From the NCBI GenBank assembly GCA_965262305.1, contig CBDHEY010000004.1:124001-188000 (forward strand): 64,000 bases of DNA, given 5' to 3'. Positions 27,026 through 36,935 of this stretch are shown here, in pieces. Source of the stretch: CBDHEY01 sp965262305. Lineage in GTDB: Bacteria; Pseudomonadota; Gammaproteobacteria; Pseudomonadales; Cellvibrionaceae. The notes beneath the pieces were generated by a model. That model ran no database searches. It saw only the letters and a list, made by a program, of their open reading frames with translations, and was not told the DNA's origin. A program made the translations under genes and the position numbers. Every line of letters starts with the position of its first letter. Position 1 is the first letter of the stretch.

Positions 27026-29167
27026 TCAAAATCCCGAGTTTGCTAACCATGCTTCTGCTTTCTCAGAAGGCAGAGGTTCAGAAATATAAAAACCCTGTGC
27101 AGAGTCGCACCCCAAAGTTTTTAACTTCTCAAATACAGCCTCATTCTCAACACCTTCAGCGACAACCTTAAGACCCAGGTTATGAGCTAATTGGATAGTA
27201 GAGTTAACGATAATTGCGTCTTGATCAGAATCAAGCATGTTTTTGACAAAAGACATATCAATTTTTAATTCTTGAACGGGTAAACGCTTGAGATAAGCGA
27301 GCGAAGAATATCCTGTCCCAAAATCATCGACCGAAAGCTTAATACCTAATGCACTAATTTTTTCCAATGCATCCTGAGCTCGAGCGGGATCGCTCATAAT
27401 CATACTTTCGGTAATCTCCATTTCAATAAAACTGCCATCTAATTCATATTCCTTAAGCGCCGACTCAATATTGCTCACGATGCGCTCATCCAAAAGGTTT
27501 CGTGCCGAAAGATTCATCGCCACAACCATGTTCAAACCATTCTTTTGCCAGTCAGCACACTGCTTGATTGTTTCCCTCATCACCCAAACGGTTAATGGAT
27601 AAATCATGTTTGAGGCTTCGGCTATAGGCACGAATTCAGTTGGAGACACAAAACCTAATTCAGGATGTTGCCAGCGAACCAGCGACTCGTAACCATAAAC
27701 ACAATTGGTTTTAAGGCATACCTTCGGTTGGTAATAGAGTCGTAACTCTCCTTCTCTAATAGCACGACCTAAAGCACCACTCAGCTCCAGGCGAGCTTGG
27801 GAGTGAGGGTCATACTCAGGATCGTAAATGGAAACACCCTTAAAACTCGTTTTGGAATAATACATAGCGACATCAGCGTAACGCATTAACGTACTGACAT
27901 CCCGGGCTTGATCCGGGGCAATTGCAATTCCAACACTAGCGCTAATTTCCGAATGAAACCCTTCTAATTCAAAAGGCTCACAAATGGCATTTAAAAACTG
28001 TTGCCCCATAACAACCGCTTGTTGTGCATTGCGAATATTTGGTAAAAATATTGCAAATTCATCACCACCAAGCCGGGCAATTAAACCTGGGCGATCACCC
28101 AATTCTCTCTTTAAGCGGGGACCCAACTCTCTCAATACGACATCGCCAGCCAAGTGCCCAAGTGTATCGTTAATATCTTTAAATTTATCCAAATCAAATA
28201 ACAAAAGCGCCATCTTTTGGGGCTTCGGTGAACGCAAACAGGCTTCCATTTCGCTGTATAAAAGCGTTCGATTTGGTAATGAAGTCAACTCATCATGCGT
28301 TGCCATATACTCCATATGTTCGAGATAAGATTTTTGTAGTGTCACATCTCGGCTGGTTCCCCAAGCCCGTGTTAAAAACCCATTTTCGACAATGCCTATT
28401 GCAGAGTTTTGGATATAAATTGAATTCCCTGAAGATGAAACCCTTAAAAATTCACCATTTTCTAAACAGTAACCGTTTTTAATAAACTTCAGAATATCGC
28501 GTTTGTTTGTCAAAGAACCATTACGATGCAATGGCATGCCTATCACATCTTCAACCTGTTCAGCCTCAAATAATTTAGCAAGGCGATCATTACACTCCAC
28601 CAGTATTGCACGCTTCAATAACAATTCAGCTTGGCGTTTAACTGGTAACTGAGTATCAATTGGAGGACATACGTCATATCTCCAAATTGCATCGGCGCTA
28701 TTACGAATAAACGCTTTGTATTTATCTTCGTTTTCTTTTAGTACTAATTCCCTGAGAATATGATCTGTTACATCAGTAATTACAATTACGACACCCGAAA
28801 CGGCTCCAGTTTCGTAAAATGTGGGAATTTTGTCTACGTGCGACCAACGTTCAACACCGCTTTCAATTGATCGTTCCAGTGAGCCTCTAATAGGTAACTT
28901 TGTTCGCACGATTTGCATGATTTCGCGCTGCCTTTCCGAAGGATCATCCCAAAACTGCGCTATTTCGACGAAGCTCTTTCCATTAGCATCCGAGAGAAAA
29001 AAGCGTCGTTTAGCCTCAATATTGGCATGGACCACAAGCCCCCATTGATCAAAATATATAACTGGAGAGCCAATTGCATCAAGGATCGGAGCTTCAAACG
29101 GAAAATTTACAGAATATGAGGAGTTGATTGAAGTCGGTTCAATTTTGCCCAAAGGTAATTCTGACAA
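27026..29167 (-). CDS. PAS-GGDEF-EAL cyclic-di-GMP signalling protein
   Basis: This 713-residue cytoplasmic protein has two PAS-like regions (about residues 25-140 and 145-280) and a GGDEF domain with RLGGDEF at 365-371. An EAL domain follows in which the signature reads ESL (494-496), with DDFGTGYSSL at 614-623 and other metal-binding motifs (MNLSARNL, EMEITES, VVAEGVE). No RxxD inhibitory site precedes GGDEF. Both diguanylate cyclase and phosphodiesterase activity are plausible. There is no signal peptide or membrane helix, so it senses a cytoplasmic cue. The start is TTG 29167 with AGGGGG upstream. PilZ effectors are encoded at 32302 and 61997. Confidence 0.9.
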   Translation of the reverse strand: MSELPLGKIEPTSINSSYSVNFPFEAPILDAIGSPVIYFDQWGLVVHANIEAKRRFFLSDANGKSFVEIAQFWDDPSERQREIMQIVRTKLPIRGSLERSIESGVERWSHVDKIPTFYETGAVSGVVIVITDVTDHILRELVLKENEDKYKAFIRNSADAIWRYDVCPPIDTQLPVKRQAELLLKRAILVECNDRLAKLFEAEQVEDVIGMPLHRNGSLTNKRDILKFIKNGYCLENGEFLRVSSSGNSIYIQNSAIGIVENGFLTRAWGTSRDVTLQKSYLEHMEYMATHDELTSLPNRTLLYSEMEACLRSPKPQKMALLLFDLDKFKDINDTLGHLAGDVVLRELGPRLKRELGDRPGLIARLGGDEFAIFLPNIRNAQQAVVMGQQFLNAICEPFELEGFHSEISASVGIAIAPDQARDVSTLMRYADVAMYYSKTSFKGVSIYDPEYDPHSQARLELSGALGRAIREGELRLYYQPKVCLKTNCVYGYESLVRWQHPELGFVSPTEFVPIAEASNMIYPLTVWVMRETIKQCADWQKNGLNMVVAMNLSARNLLDERIVSNIESALKEYELDGSFIEMEITESMIMSDPARAQDALEKISALGIKLSVDDFGTGYSSLAYLKRLPVQELKIDMSFVKNMLDSDQDAIIVNSTIQLAHNLGLKVVAEGVENEAVFEKLKTLGCDSAQGFYISEPLPSEKAEAWLANSGF

Positions 29168-29425
29168 ACGCTCCCCCTATTAAAATTATTGACGCAAAGA
29201 GAGAAACTCTTCACTTGTTTTAAGAAAAAAATAATCGCCACTCGAATCGTTGTTTAGATATTTATTGATTAAGGAGTAAGCGAGTAAATCCTAACTAGCG
29301 CAAGATTCAGTATAGACAATAATTTTGGGAAGCAAGAGACGATTTAATTATAAGCAATTAGCTCAAATTGTCACATTTTATTCACTCAAACATAACTAAA
29401 TTGAAATATAAAATGAAGATTATAA

Positions 29426-30376
29426 ATGGTTATGAATGATACCACCTCACCATTTGGCGCTATGAGCCACATCGCTTCTGAGTTACTTTCAGAAAATCCA
29501 GAAAAAAACCAAACAGACGAAACGTCAGATAAAAGTTCTGCGAAAAATGCAAAAGTTAAATCTGATTATCGTACTGTCTTTATTTCAGATGTTCATATAG
29601 GCACGAAAGACTGTAAGGCTGATCAATTATTTGATTTTTTAAAAAATCACTCTTTTGATCAACTATACCTCGTCGGTGATATCTTCGACGGCTGGAAAAT
29701 GAAAAGCGGCGTTTATTGGCACAAAAGCTTTAATAAGCTCATTCGGCGGGTGCTCAAATTATCGAAAAAAGGTATCCCTGTATACTATGTAACAGGCAAC
29801 CATGATGAGTTTTTGCGAAAATGGGCAAATACCCAATTTGATAATATTCATCTTGTAAATCGAATCTCACATACGACAGCTACTGGTGACAAATATCTTG
29901 TAATTCATGGCGATCAATTTGAAAGTGTCACTCACTGCTCTGATCTACTGAGGTTTATTGGCGACAAAGGCTACGAAGTATTGATGTTTCTCAACCGAGT
30001 ATATAATCGAGTACGTGCAAAATATGGATACGGCTACTGGTCTTTCGCGGCTTATTTGAAAGAACATATTAAGACAGCCAAAAGTTACATTTTACGATAT
30101 GAACAAGCTGTGGCTCATGGCGCAAAAAAGCAAGGTTTTGATGGTGTAATATGTGGCCATATACATCAAGCTGCAAAAAAAGAGATAGAAGGCATCCAAT
30201 ATCTAAACACCGGTGATTGGGTTGAGTCCTGCACAGCGATTTTAGAAACTCATGATGGAGAAATGCTTCTTATTGACTGGCTCAACGAGCGTAAAAAAAT
30301 AAAGCAACACAAAAAGTCCACCTCACCAAGTAATGAAAACGAATTACCTGACGAAATAGACGTTATTGAAGCTTGA
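29426..30376 (+). CDS. Calcineurin-like metallophosphoesterase, UDP-2,3-diacylglucosamine diphosphatase family (LpxH-like)
   Basis: This 316-residue protein has the metal-binding blocks of the LpxH/COG2908 family in order: FISDVHIGT, LVGDIFDGW, YVTGNHDEFLRK, LVIHGDQFES and VICGHIHQA. LpxH cleaves UDP-2,3-diacylglucosamine to lipid X in lipid A synthesis. This member is longer than classical LpxH (about 240 residues), with a 45-residue hydrophilic N-terminal extension and a Lys-rich C-terminus. It may therefore be the paralogous branch rather than the main enzyme. It is monocistronic and convergent with the channel gene. Confidence 0.78.
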   Translation: MVMNDTTSPFGAMSHIASELLSENPEKNQTDETSDKSSAKNAKVKSDYRTVFISDVHIGTKDCKADQLFDFLKNHSFDQLYLVGDIFDGWKMKSGVYWHKSFNKLIRRVLKLSKKGIPVYYVTGNHDEFLRKWANTQFDNIHLVNRISHTTATGDKYLVIHGDQFESVTHCSDLLRFIGDKGYEVLMFLNRVYNRVRAKYGYGYWSFAAYLKEHIKTAKSYILRYEQAVAHGAKKQGFDGVICGHIHQAAKKEIEGIQYLNTGDWVESCTAILETHDGEMLLIDWLNERKKIKQHKKSTSPSNENELPDEIDVIEA

Positions 30377-30395
30377 TAAAACTTTTTGAGTGTTA

Positions 30396-31202
30396 TCAAG
30401 GTAATTTCGCACCGCAAAATTTGCAATGGATTGCATCTCTCTCGTGCCCCGTTCTACCACAGTTTCGACATTTAATTGAAAACTTATCACGCTGCATTTC
30501 TTGATTAAGTTCTGCCGTAAGAATACCTGTGGGCACAGCGATAATGGAGTAGCCTGTAAGCATTGCCAGTGCCGCAATTGCTTGGCCAATAGGGGTTTGA
30601 GGCGTAATGTCTCCATAACCAACAGTGGTAATTGTGACAATAGTCCAATAGATGCTTTTGGGTATACTGGTAAACCCGCGAGTTGGCCCTTCAACGAGAT
30701 ACATGACAGATCCAAAAAGCACCGATAAAACCAACACAAAAACAAAAAATACAAAAATTTTGCGTCGTGTTGCAATCAAGGCTCTAATGAGAACATTCGC
30801 TTCACTCAAGTAACGCACTAGCCTTAGAACTCGAAATACGCGCAAAACACGGATTAAGCGAACCACAAGTAGATAATTAGCGCCAGTTAAGAACAAGGCT
30901 AGATAAGTGGGTATTACTGATAGAAAATCGACAATACCATAAAAACTCGACATATAGCGCCATCGATCTTTCGAGCAATATATTCTCAAAGCATATTCAA
31001 TAGTAAAAACAATAGTAAAAGCCCATTCAGCCCAAACAATATAGTGGGTTTCAAGACTTCGTATTTCGAGAGATTCAAGCATCAGCACGCTAACGCTTAG
31101 CAAGATGAGAACAATTACAATCAAATCAAAGCTTTGTCCTGCCGGAGTATCTGTTCCAAAAATAATCTCGTTCAACTTCTCTTTAAATGTTGATTTACGC
31201 AA
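30396..31202 (-). CDS. Voltage-gated-like potassium channel with C-terminal zinc ribbon
   Basis: This 268-residue inner-membrane protein has the six-helix voltage-gated channel plan. An Arg-rich S4 (RLIRVLRVFRVLRLVRYL, about 115-132) and a pore loop with the K+ selectivity filter TVGYGD (193-198) are present. The cytoplasmic tail carries two CxxC pairs (CRNCG and CKFCG), which look like a small zinc ribbon. The start is TTG 31202 with GGAG 7 bases upstream; the next ATG would remove most of S1. The channel is K+-selective by motif; the gating stimulus is unknown. It is divergent from yciH across only 84 bp. Confidence 0.87.
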   Translation of the reverse strand: MRKSTFKEKLNEIIFGTDTPAGQSFDLIVIVLILLSVSVLMLESLEIRSLETHYIVWAEWAFTIVFTIEYALRIYCSKDRWRYMSSFYGIVDFLSVIPTYLALFLTGANYLLVVRLIRVLRVFRVLRLVRYLSEANVLIRALIATRRKIFVFFVFVLVLSVLFGSVMYLVEGPTRGFTSIPKSIYWTIVTITTVGYGDITPQTPIGQAIAALAMLTGYSIIAVPTGILTAELNQEMQRDKFSIKCRNCGRTGHERDAIHCKFCGAKLP

Positions 31203-31286
31203 TTGGCTTCTCCAAAATTAACAGACAACGCACGACACCTTTTAACAAAGTTTCAGTGCCATCGTAAAGAAAAGCTCGAGAAACTC

Positions 31287-31613
31287 ATGAAAAAATCATC
31301 AAACCTTGTCTATTCCACCGAAACTGGGCGCGTAAAACAAACAGACTCTTCAGAAGAAAGCCGGCCAAAAGGCGATGGAATCATTCGACTCCACCGTGAA
31401 ACCAAAGGTAGGAAAGGCAAAGGGGTCACATTAATTACCGGCTTTGATCTAAACGATTCAGAGTTAAAAGCCATGGCTAAAACACTAAAACAACATTGTG
31501 GTACAGGCGGTTCGGTCAAAGATGGCGTGATCGAAATTCAAGGAGATCAAAGGGAAAATCTTTTCGTCTATTTGAAAGAAAAAGGTTACCAGGTAAAAAA
31601 AGCCGGCGGGTAA
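31287..31613 (+). CDS. yciH: SUI1-family translation factor YciH
   Basis: From ATG 31287 the product is 108 residues, the length of E. coli YciH; a longer frame from a TTG at 31203 lacks support. The SUI1/eIF1 core is visible as GKGVTLITGFDL and CGTGGSVKDGVIEIQGD, and the protein ends in the basic segment YLKEKGYQVKKAGG. YciH is a bacterial homologue of eIF1 that influences initiation fidelity and stress translation. It is divergent from the channel gene. Confidence 0.92.
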   Translation: MKKSSNLVYSTETGRVKQTDSSEESRPKGDGIIRLHRETKGRKGKGVTLITGFDLNDSELKAMAKTLKQHCGTGGSVKDGVIEIQGDQRENLFVYLKEKGYQVKKAGG

Positions 31614-31732
31614 TAGCAAATTCGGCAATTTAAACGCGTGTAAGCCTGATTAATTCAATTTGGATCAGTTTTTGCTGAGATAGATTCTAGTATCAAACTC
31701 GACAATTTTTCGTCATCTTTGGTGAGGCGGTT

Positions 31733-32266
31733 ATGGATCCAAATTCTATTCATCTTATAGTTGATATCTCGGTAAAATTAAGCGTGATTTTAGGCGTTCT
31801 AGTCCTATCTACTTGGGCAATCAAACGTTGGAAGACACCAACGGCTCCCAAAATAAAACCATCTGCACGAAAAATAGACTTACTTGAGGAGATCTCTACC
31901 AACGTCGGAAAAGTCAATCATACCTTTGCCAAGTATTCTGCGCTGGTTATAGAGTCAACAAAATTCGGAAAACGTTGGCCTATGAGCCGAAAACAAGAGC
32001 TTGATAGAATAAACTCTGAACTTGTTAGAGAATTTGAAAAGCTCGCTGACGCGGAGGCGAAGCTGCTGATGCTGGGTGAAAAGACAATGGAAAAAACGCT
32101 AAGGTTATACGGCGCTAAAATTGCATTTTTTCGCAAACAAGTTTATGTTGGACGAGAAGATATTAGTGAACAAGAAATTGCTGATATAAAATCCGGAATT
32201 ATGCTACTTCGAGAAAGGTTTTACGACATTCTCAGTCACAGATACGACAAGCTTTTGGCGGCATGA
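31733..32266 (+). CDS. Uncharacterised protein with one N-terminal membrane helix
   Basis: This 177-residue protein has a single N-terminal transmembrane segment (about residues 8-26), then a basic linker and a mostly helical, charged domain likely to form a coiled coil (residues about 75-115). GAGG lies 8 bases before the ATG. I recognise no family. It follows yciH by 119 bp on the same strand and may be transcribed separately. Confidence 0.65.
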   Translation: MDPNSIHLIVDISVKLSVILGVLVLSTWAIKRWKTPTAPKIKPSARKIDLLEEISTNVGKVNHTFAKYSALVIESTKFGKRWPMSRKQELDRINSELVREFEKLADAEAKLLMLGEKTMEKTLRLYGAKIAFFRKQVYVGREDISEQEIADIKSGIMLLRERFYDILSHRYDKLLAA

Positions 32267-32301
32267 AATAATTGTTTTCCTCGTTAAGAAATGCCGGCTG
32301 T

Positions 32302-32706
32302 CTAATTAGGAAACTGGGCTGCGTACTTTTCAACCCACTCTTTAGCAGCCTGTTCGCTATCAATAACACGACCATTGTTTGCGCAGACCTCTGAACGATA
32401 GTGTTCTATGTGACAGATTTGCTCGACCATGCGCACACTATATCTAGTGCTCTTATCGAGAAACTCTACTCCCACAGAGTAAAAGTCGCCTTCAGGTCGT
32501 GACCAAGCCACTATTCCCTTGGCCTTAAAGAGCGACTCATTTACACGAATTTCAATCTCTATTTCACTGCCAATCTGAATAGGTTGATCGGAAGAAAAAC
32601 AGAGCCCACCTACTCCTACATCCTTTAATTTTTGCTGGGTAGCTATATCAGCCCCTAAACTGTAATGAATCGGGATATCAGAGGGATGTCGAATAAAACG
32701 GCGCAT
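32302..32706 (-). CDS. PilZ-domain protein
   Basis: This protein has 134 residues from ATG 32706, chosen because GGAG lies 9 bases upstream; a longer frame begins at 32727. The N-terminal RRFIRHPSDIP carries the RxxxR c-di-GMP-binding motif. The second motif reads DVGVGGLCF, with Gly in place of the usual Ser of [D/N]xSxxG. A PilZ beta-barrel follows, then a 35-residue helical tail. PilZ proteins are c-di-GMP receptors. It is convergent with the upstream membrane-protein gene and separated by 195 bp from rnhB. Confidence 0.83.
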   Translation of the reverse strand: MRRFIRHPSDIPIHYSLGADIATQQKLKDVGVGGLCFSSDQPIQIGSEIEIEIRVNESLFKAKGIVAWSRPEGDFYSVGVEFLDKSTRYSVRMVEQICHIEHYRSEVCANNGRVIDSEQAAKEWVEKYAAQFPN

Positions 32707-32901
32707 TCGTAGACACTCCACAATCAAAAATCTTTCAAAATCAGTACGACTTTAAAATTTGATTATTTATATTAGTAAGAATAGATTATTTAACAAAAAG
32801 TAAATTTTAATTAATCGACTTTATAGGCATAAGAATACTGTCGCTTTATTTTTCAAATAAATAAAACTATTTCAACGGTTCAGCAAGTGTTCAAAAAAGA
32901 T

Positions 32902-33480
32902 TCAATTATTTGAAAGGAGGCTTTTGACAGGCCCAAAAGACTTGCGGTGAATTTCCGTCGGCCCCCACTTTGAGAGAGCTTCCAAGTGCTGTTTTGTCGG
33001 GTAACCCTTATGTTTATCAAAACCGTAATTCGGATAGACCGATGCGAGCTCGATCATTTCGTTGTCTCGACACACTTTTGCAAGTATTGATGCAGCTTTG
33101 ATTTCGTCAATCAAGCCGTCACCTTTCACTATCGCCTCAGAAGATATTTCCCAATTGGGTAAGCGATTTCCATCAACTAGAACATGATCTGGTTGAACGC
33201 ATAGACTTTCGACTGCTCTTTTCATTGCCAATAGGCTGGCATGTAAAATATTTATACTATCTATCTCTATAACATCTGCGCGGGCGATGCTCCAAGCAAC
33301 CGCTTTTTCCTTAATAATCTCTGAAAGAAGTTGGCGTTTTTTTTCAGAGAGTTTTTTTGAATCATTTAGACCAATGATTGGCTGATCCGAATCCAAGATA
33401 ACTGCCGCTGCGACGACATCACCCGCTAAAGGACCTCGTCCGACTTCATCTACCCCCGCAAGAACTCTTTGAGCAACCAT
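32902..33480 (-). CDS. rnhB: Ribonuclease HII
   Basis: This 192-residue RNase HII cleaves RNA in RNA-DNA hybrids, including single ribonucleotides. Catalytic acidic residues are in AGVDEVGRGPLAGDV, VLVDGNRLPNW and DEIKAASILAKVCRD. Its ATG directly abuts the lpxB stop (TAAATG), so translation is probably coupled. It is last in the long rpsB-to-rnhB run; the usual next gene dnaE is not present here. Confidence 0.97.
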   Translation of the reverse strand: MVAQRVLAGVDEVGRGPLAGDVVAAAVILDSDQPIIGLNDSKKLSEKKRQLLSEIIKEKAVAWSIARADVIEIDSINILHASLLAMKRAVESLCVQPDHVLVDGNRLPNWEISSEAIVKGDGLIDEIKAASILAKVCRDNEMIELASVYPNYGFDKHKGYPTKQHLEALSKWGPTEIHRKSFGPVKSLLSNN

Positions 33481-34623
33481 TTAGATACTTTCAACCAACT
33501 TAGCAATGGCATTTGCAGCTTGTTCACTCGCATCTCGCTTTAAAGATTCATGAATTCGTTGAAATTCGTTTTTCATTGAATTAAGCGATTCAATATCAGC
33601 CATCATCGAAACAATTTTGTGAGATATATTGTCTACGGTTGCCTCATCTTGAATAAATTCTGGCACTAGTGACTTTTCGGCTAACAAATTAGGTAGTCCA
33701 ATATATTTAGATTTCACTAAACGAGACAAAATAGCATAAGAAAACCAAGATAGTTTATACGCTATTACCATAGGTCTTTTGAGCAGCAATGCTTCAAGCG
33801 TAGTTGTACCAGAAGCCATAAGCACAAAATCCGACGCAGCCATAACTTCATGAGAGTTTCCACGTGATAGTGACATAGGTATAGAGTAATTCAAGGCGAT
33901 TTGCTGGAGCTGCATATAACGATTTGAATTTGCTGCTGGAACTAGAAAATGGGCATTTGGAGCATGCTCTAATATTCGCTTAGCAACTTCAAAAAATAAA
34001 TCACCAAGCTTCGTCACTTCCGATTTCCGACTACCGGGTAATAGAGCAATATATATCTTATCCTGAGAAAGCTCTAAAGCTTTAATAGATTCTGCTTTAT
34101 TTTCTTTTAATGAAATTTGATCCGCTAAAGGATGACCTACAAAGCAAACGTTGATTTCATGCTGTTCAAAAAATTTTGCTTCAAAAGGAAAAAGCGTCAG
34201 AATTAAGTCCACAGATCGCGCAATTTTTTTAACTCGACCTTGCCGCCAAGCCCAAACCGAAGGACTCACATAGTGAACAGTGGGTATTCCATGCCGTTTT
34301 AGATTTTCTTCCAACTTCAGATTAAAATCGGGCGCATCGATACCGATAAAAACATCTGGGGGATCGGCAATATATTTTCTTTTAAGATTCCCGCGTATTC
34401 GCAATAGCTCTGGCAATCGCTTTAGAGGATCGATAAAACCCATTACCGCTAAGCGTTCCATGGGGTACAAAGACTTGAACCCCTTTTCAAGCATACGAGT
34501 GCCGCCGATACCTTCAAACTCGCACTCTGGAAAACGCTTTGAAAGTGCGTCAATTAAGCCCGCACCAAGAATATCCCCGGATTCCTCACCCACAACAATC
34601 GCTATGCGATTAATCAAGGGCAT
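33481..34623 (-). CDS. lpxB: Lipid-A-disaccharide synthase
   Basis: This 380-residue GT19 glycosyltransferase joins UDP-diacylglucosamine and lipid X to form the lipid A disaccharide. Landmarks are VGEESGDILGAGLI at the N-terminus (Val where AGE is usual), HYVSPSVWAWRQGR, and LLPGSRKSEV. It overlaps lpxA by one base (TAATG) and abuts rnhB. Confidence 0.97.
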   Translation of the reverse strand: MPLINRIAIVVGEESGDILGAGLIDALSKRFPECEFEGIGGTRMLEKGFKSLYPMERLAVMGFIDPLKRLPELLRIRGNLKRKYIADPPDVFIGIDAPDFNLKLEENLKRHGIPTVHYVSPSVWAWRQGRVKKIARSVDLILTLFPFEAKFFEQHEINVCFVGHPLADQISLKENKAESIKALELSQDKIYIALLPGSRKSEVTKLGDLFFEVAKRILEHAPNAHFLVPAANSNRYMQLQQIALNYSIPMSLSRGNSHEVMAASDFVLMASGTTTLEALLLKRPMVIAYKLSWFSYAILSRLVKSKYIGLPNLLAEKSLVPEFIQDEATVDNISHKIVSMMADIESLNSMKNEFQRIHESLKRDASEQAANAIAKLVESI

Positions 34624-35393
34624 TAACGAATAATTCCACGTTTAGAGGATTTCAGAGAATTAATAAGAGTATCAATTTTGTCGCATTCTTTTGAAAGTTC
34701 GACCAATTCTTCGATTGCGGTTTCAATGGTCAAACCTCGACGATATATAATCTTGAAAGCACGATTCAAGTTAGCTACTTCATCTTTTGAGAATCCACGA
34801 CGCTTTAACCCTTCAGAGTTTATACTCCGCGCAGCGCCAGGCGCACCAGCAACCATAACATAGGCAGGTACATCTTTGCCGATGGCACTACCCATTCCTG
34901 TAAAGCAGTGAGCACCAACATGACAATATTGATGAACTAAAGTATATCCACCAAGTATTGCCCAGTCATCTACTATCACATGACCGGCAAGCGAGGCATT
35001 GTTTACTAAAATACAATTGTTTCCAATTACACTGTCGTGACCCACATGAGCATACGCCATTATGAGATTATTATCTCCAATAAGTGTCTCCGAACGATCT
35101 TGAACAGTACCTCGATGTATAGTCACACCTTCACGAATGACATTATTGTCACCAATTCTAAGCCAGGTAGCTTCACCCTTATATTTTAAATCGGGCGTAT
35201 CTTCGCCAATTGAAGAAAACTGGTAAATCTTATTGTTTTTACCAATCGTGGTGGGACCTTTTAGAACGACGTGTGAAGCGATACTAGACCCAGCCCCAAT
35301 TTCCACATCGGGGCCAACAATTGTCCAAGGACCAATGGTTACACTATCAGCTATCTTTGCCGCAGGATCAATTAGGGCACGTTCATCTATCAT
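34623..35393 (-). CDS. lpxA: UDP-N-acetylglucosamine O-acyltransferase
   Basis: This 256-residue left-handed beta-helix enzyme performs the first step of lipid A synthesis. It shows hexapeptide repeats throughout the first two thirds, the catalytic His region AYAHVGHDSVIGNNC, and a helical C-terminus (LKRRGFSKDEVANLNRAFKI, in part). Length matches E. coli LpxA (262). It is in the order lpxD-fabZ-lpxA-lpxB. Confidence 0.97.
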   Translation of the reverse strand: MIDERALIDPAAKIADSVTIGPWTIVGPDVEIGAGSSIASHVVLKGPTTIGKNNKIYQFSSIGEDTPDLKYKGEATWLRIGDNNVIREGVTIHRGTVQDRSETLIGDNNLIMAYAHVGHDSVIGNNCILVNNASLAGHVIVDDWAILGGYTLVHQYCHVGAHCFTGMGSAIGKDVPAYVMVAGAPGAARSINSEGLKRRGFSKDEVANLNRAFKIIYRRGLTIETAIEELVELSKECDKIDTLINSLKSSKRGIIR

Positions 35394-35410
35394 GAATTTT
35401 GATCCACGTT

Positions 35411-35854
35411 TTATTTAGATACCGGACGGTCTGCACACATTATTGTTGCACTAGCCGCGAGGTCAGCTTCGACCTTAGCAATGCAATCGAATTTCCATAT
35501 ACCGCGCTTTACCGAAACGACTTTAGCTTCAATACGCATCTGATCTCCTGGAACAACTTGTCGTTTAAATCTTGCATTGTCAATACCGGCAAATAGATAA
35601 AGAGAACCATCTTCGGGTGTTTTATCCATAGTTTTAAATCCGAGAACACCACAAGCTTGCGCCATTGCTTCACAAATCATTACGCCTGGAAACACTGGAA
35701 AATGCGGAAAATGCCCTTGGAATACTTCTTCATTGATTGATACATTTTTATATGCAACGATACTTTCTCCCTCAACCAATTCGGTTACCCTATCAATCAA
35801 TAAAAATGGATAACGATGCGGTAAATATTTTTTAATTTCCAATATATCTAGCAT
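35411..35854 (-). CDS. fabZ: 3-hydroxyacyl-ACP dehydratase FabZ
   Basis: This 147-residue hotdog dehydratase of fatty acid elongation has PHRYPFLLIDRV followed by GHFPHFPVFPGVMICEAMAQ, which holds the catalytic His and Glu. It competes with LpxA for 3-hydroxyacyl-ACP, which explains its place between lpxD and lpxA. Confidence 0.97.
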   Translation of the reverse strand: MLDILEIKKYLPHRYPFLLIDRVTELVEGESIVAYKNVSINEEVFQGHFPHFPVFPGVMICEAMAQACGVLGFKTMDKTPEDGSLYLFAGIDNARFKRQVVPGDQMRIEAKVVSVKRGIWKFDCIAKVEADLAASATIMCADRPVSK

Positions 35855-35891
35855 TTTCTGACCCCAAAACTTCTTTACTTGCGAGCAAGCT

Positions 35892-36923
35892 TCACTCTTT
35901 AAATACGTGTTTTTCTAACTTTCTGATTTTAGCGGCATATTCATCTAACTGAGTATATCTAACTGAGTTTCTGCGCCATTTAGCTACATTTTGCAGTGGC
36001 GGTGCAGAAGCAAAAACGCCAGGCTCACTATTTCCTTTAGTCACAATGGTACCACCATGGAACTGTGTCCCGTCTGCGACGTCTATATGACCATTGATGG
36101 CAACCATTCCAGCGACAATACAGTTTTTACCAAGCGTTGCACTCCCCGCAATTCCAACGCAACCTGCAATTGCACTGCGCTCACCAATTTTAACGTTATG
36201 AGCAATATGAACCAAATTATCAATAATGACACCATCTTCAATAATTGTGTCTTCTAAAGCGCCACGATCTATTGCAGTAGATGCACCAATCTCAACATCA
36301 TTCCCAATGACCACACCGCCCAGCTGATGAATCTTAACCCAACCTTCTTTTGTCGGAGCAAAACCAAAACCGTCGGAACCAATGACTGCTCCACTGTGCA
36401 ATATCACTCTAGAACCAATATTCACTTGGGAGTATATTGTTACATTGGAATATACCAAGCATTCACTGCCAATCGAAACATTTTCCGAAATTATCACTCC
36501 CGGATAAAGTTCTGTATTTTCGCCAATAATAACATCATCGCCAATAACACAATTCGCCCCTATAGATGCAGAGTCGGCCACTTGAGCTTTTTCAGAAACA
36601 ACAGCTGAAGGATGAACACCACTCGGTCTTTTTGCTCGAGAATCAAATATTTTCGATAACTTGGCAAAGGCTAAATATGGATCGGCTGCGAGAATTTTAT
36701 TTCCTTCAAAACTATCCGCCCATTCTGGCTTAAGTACGATAGCTCCAGCCTTCGATGTTCGAGCATTATCCAGATGTTTTTCTGAGGCTAAAAACGAAAC
36801 CTCTTTAGCACCCGCCTTTTCAAGCGATGCCAATCCCTCTATTAAATAGCTAGGTTCACCAACGAATTCTGTAGATAGAATACCAGCCAACTCTCCTATT
36901 GTATGAACATTAGATTCGGCCAT
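35892..36923 (-). CDS. lpxD: UDP-3-O-acylglucosamine N-acyltransferase
   Basis: This 343-residue LpxD adds the N-linked 3-hydroxyacyl chain in lipid A synthesis. It has an N-terminal uridine-binding domain, then a beta-helix of hexapeptide repeats with the catalytic His region DNLVHIAHNVKIGE, and the VGIAGSATLGKNC segment. Its C-terminal helix is basic. AAGG lies 4 bases before the ATG. It lies 12 bp downstream of skp. Confidence 0.97.
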   Translation of the reverse strand: MAESNVHTIGELAGILSTEFVGEPSYLIEGLASLEKAGAKEVSFLASEKHLDNARTSKAGAIVLKPEWADSFEGNKILAADPYLAFAKLSKIFDSRAKRPSGVHPSAVVSEKAQVADSASIGANCVIGDDVIIGENTELYPGVIISENVSIGSECLVYSNVTIYSQVNIGSRVILHSGAVIGSDGFGFAPTKEGWVKIHQLGGVVIGNDVEIGASTAIDRGALEDTIIEDGVIIDNLVHIAHNVKIGERSAIAGCVGIAGSATLGKNCIVAGMVAINGHIDVADGTQFHGGTIVTKGNSEPGVFASAPPLQNVAKWRRNSVRYTQLDEYAAKIRKLEKHVFKE

Positions 36924-36935
36924 GTTACCTTCTAA

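Noticed and set aside
30344..30775. 143-codon minus-strand frame
   Set aside because: It overlaps the channel gene in another frame and shows no coherent domain.
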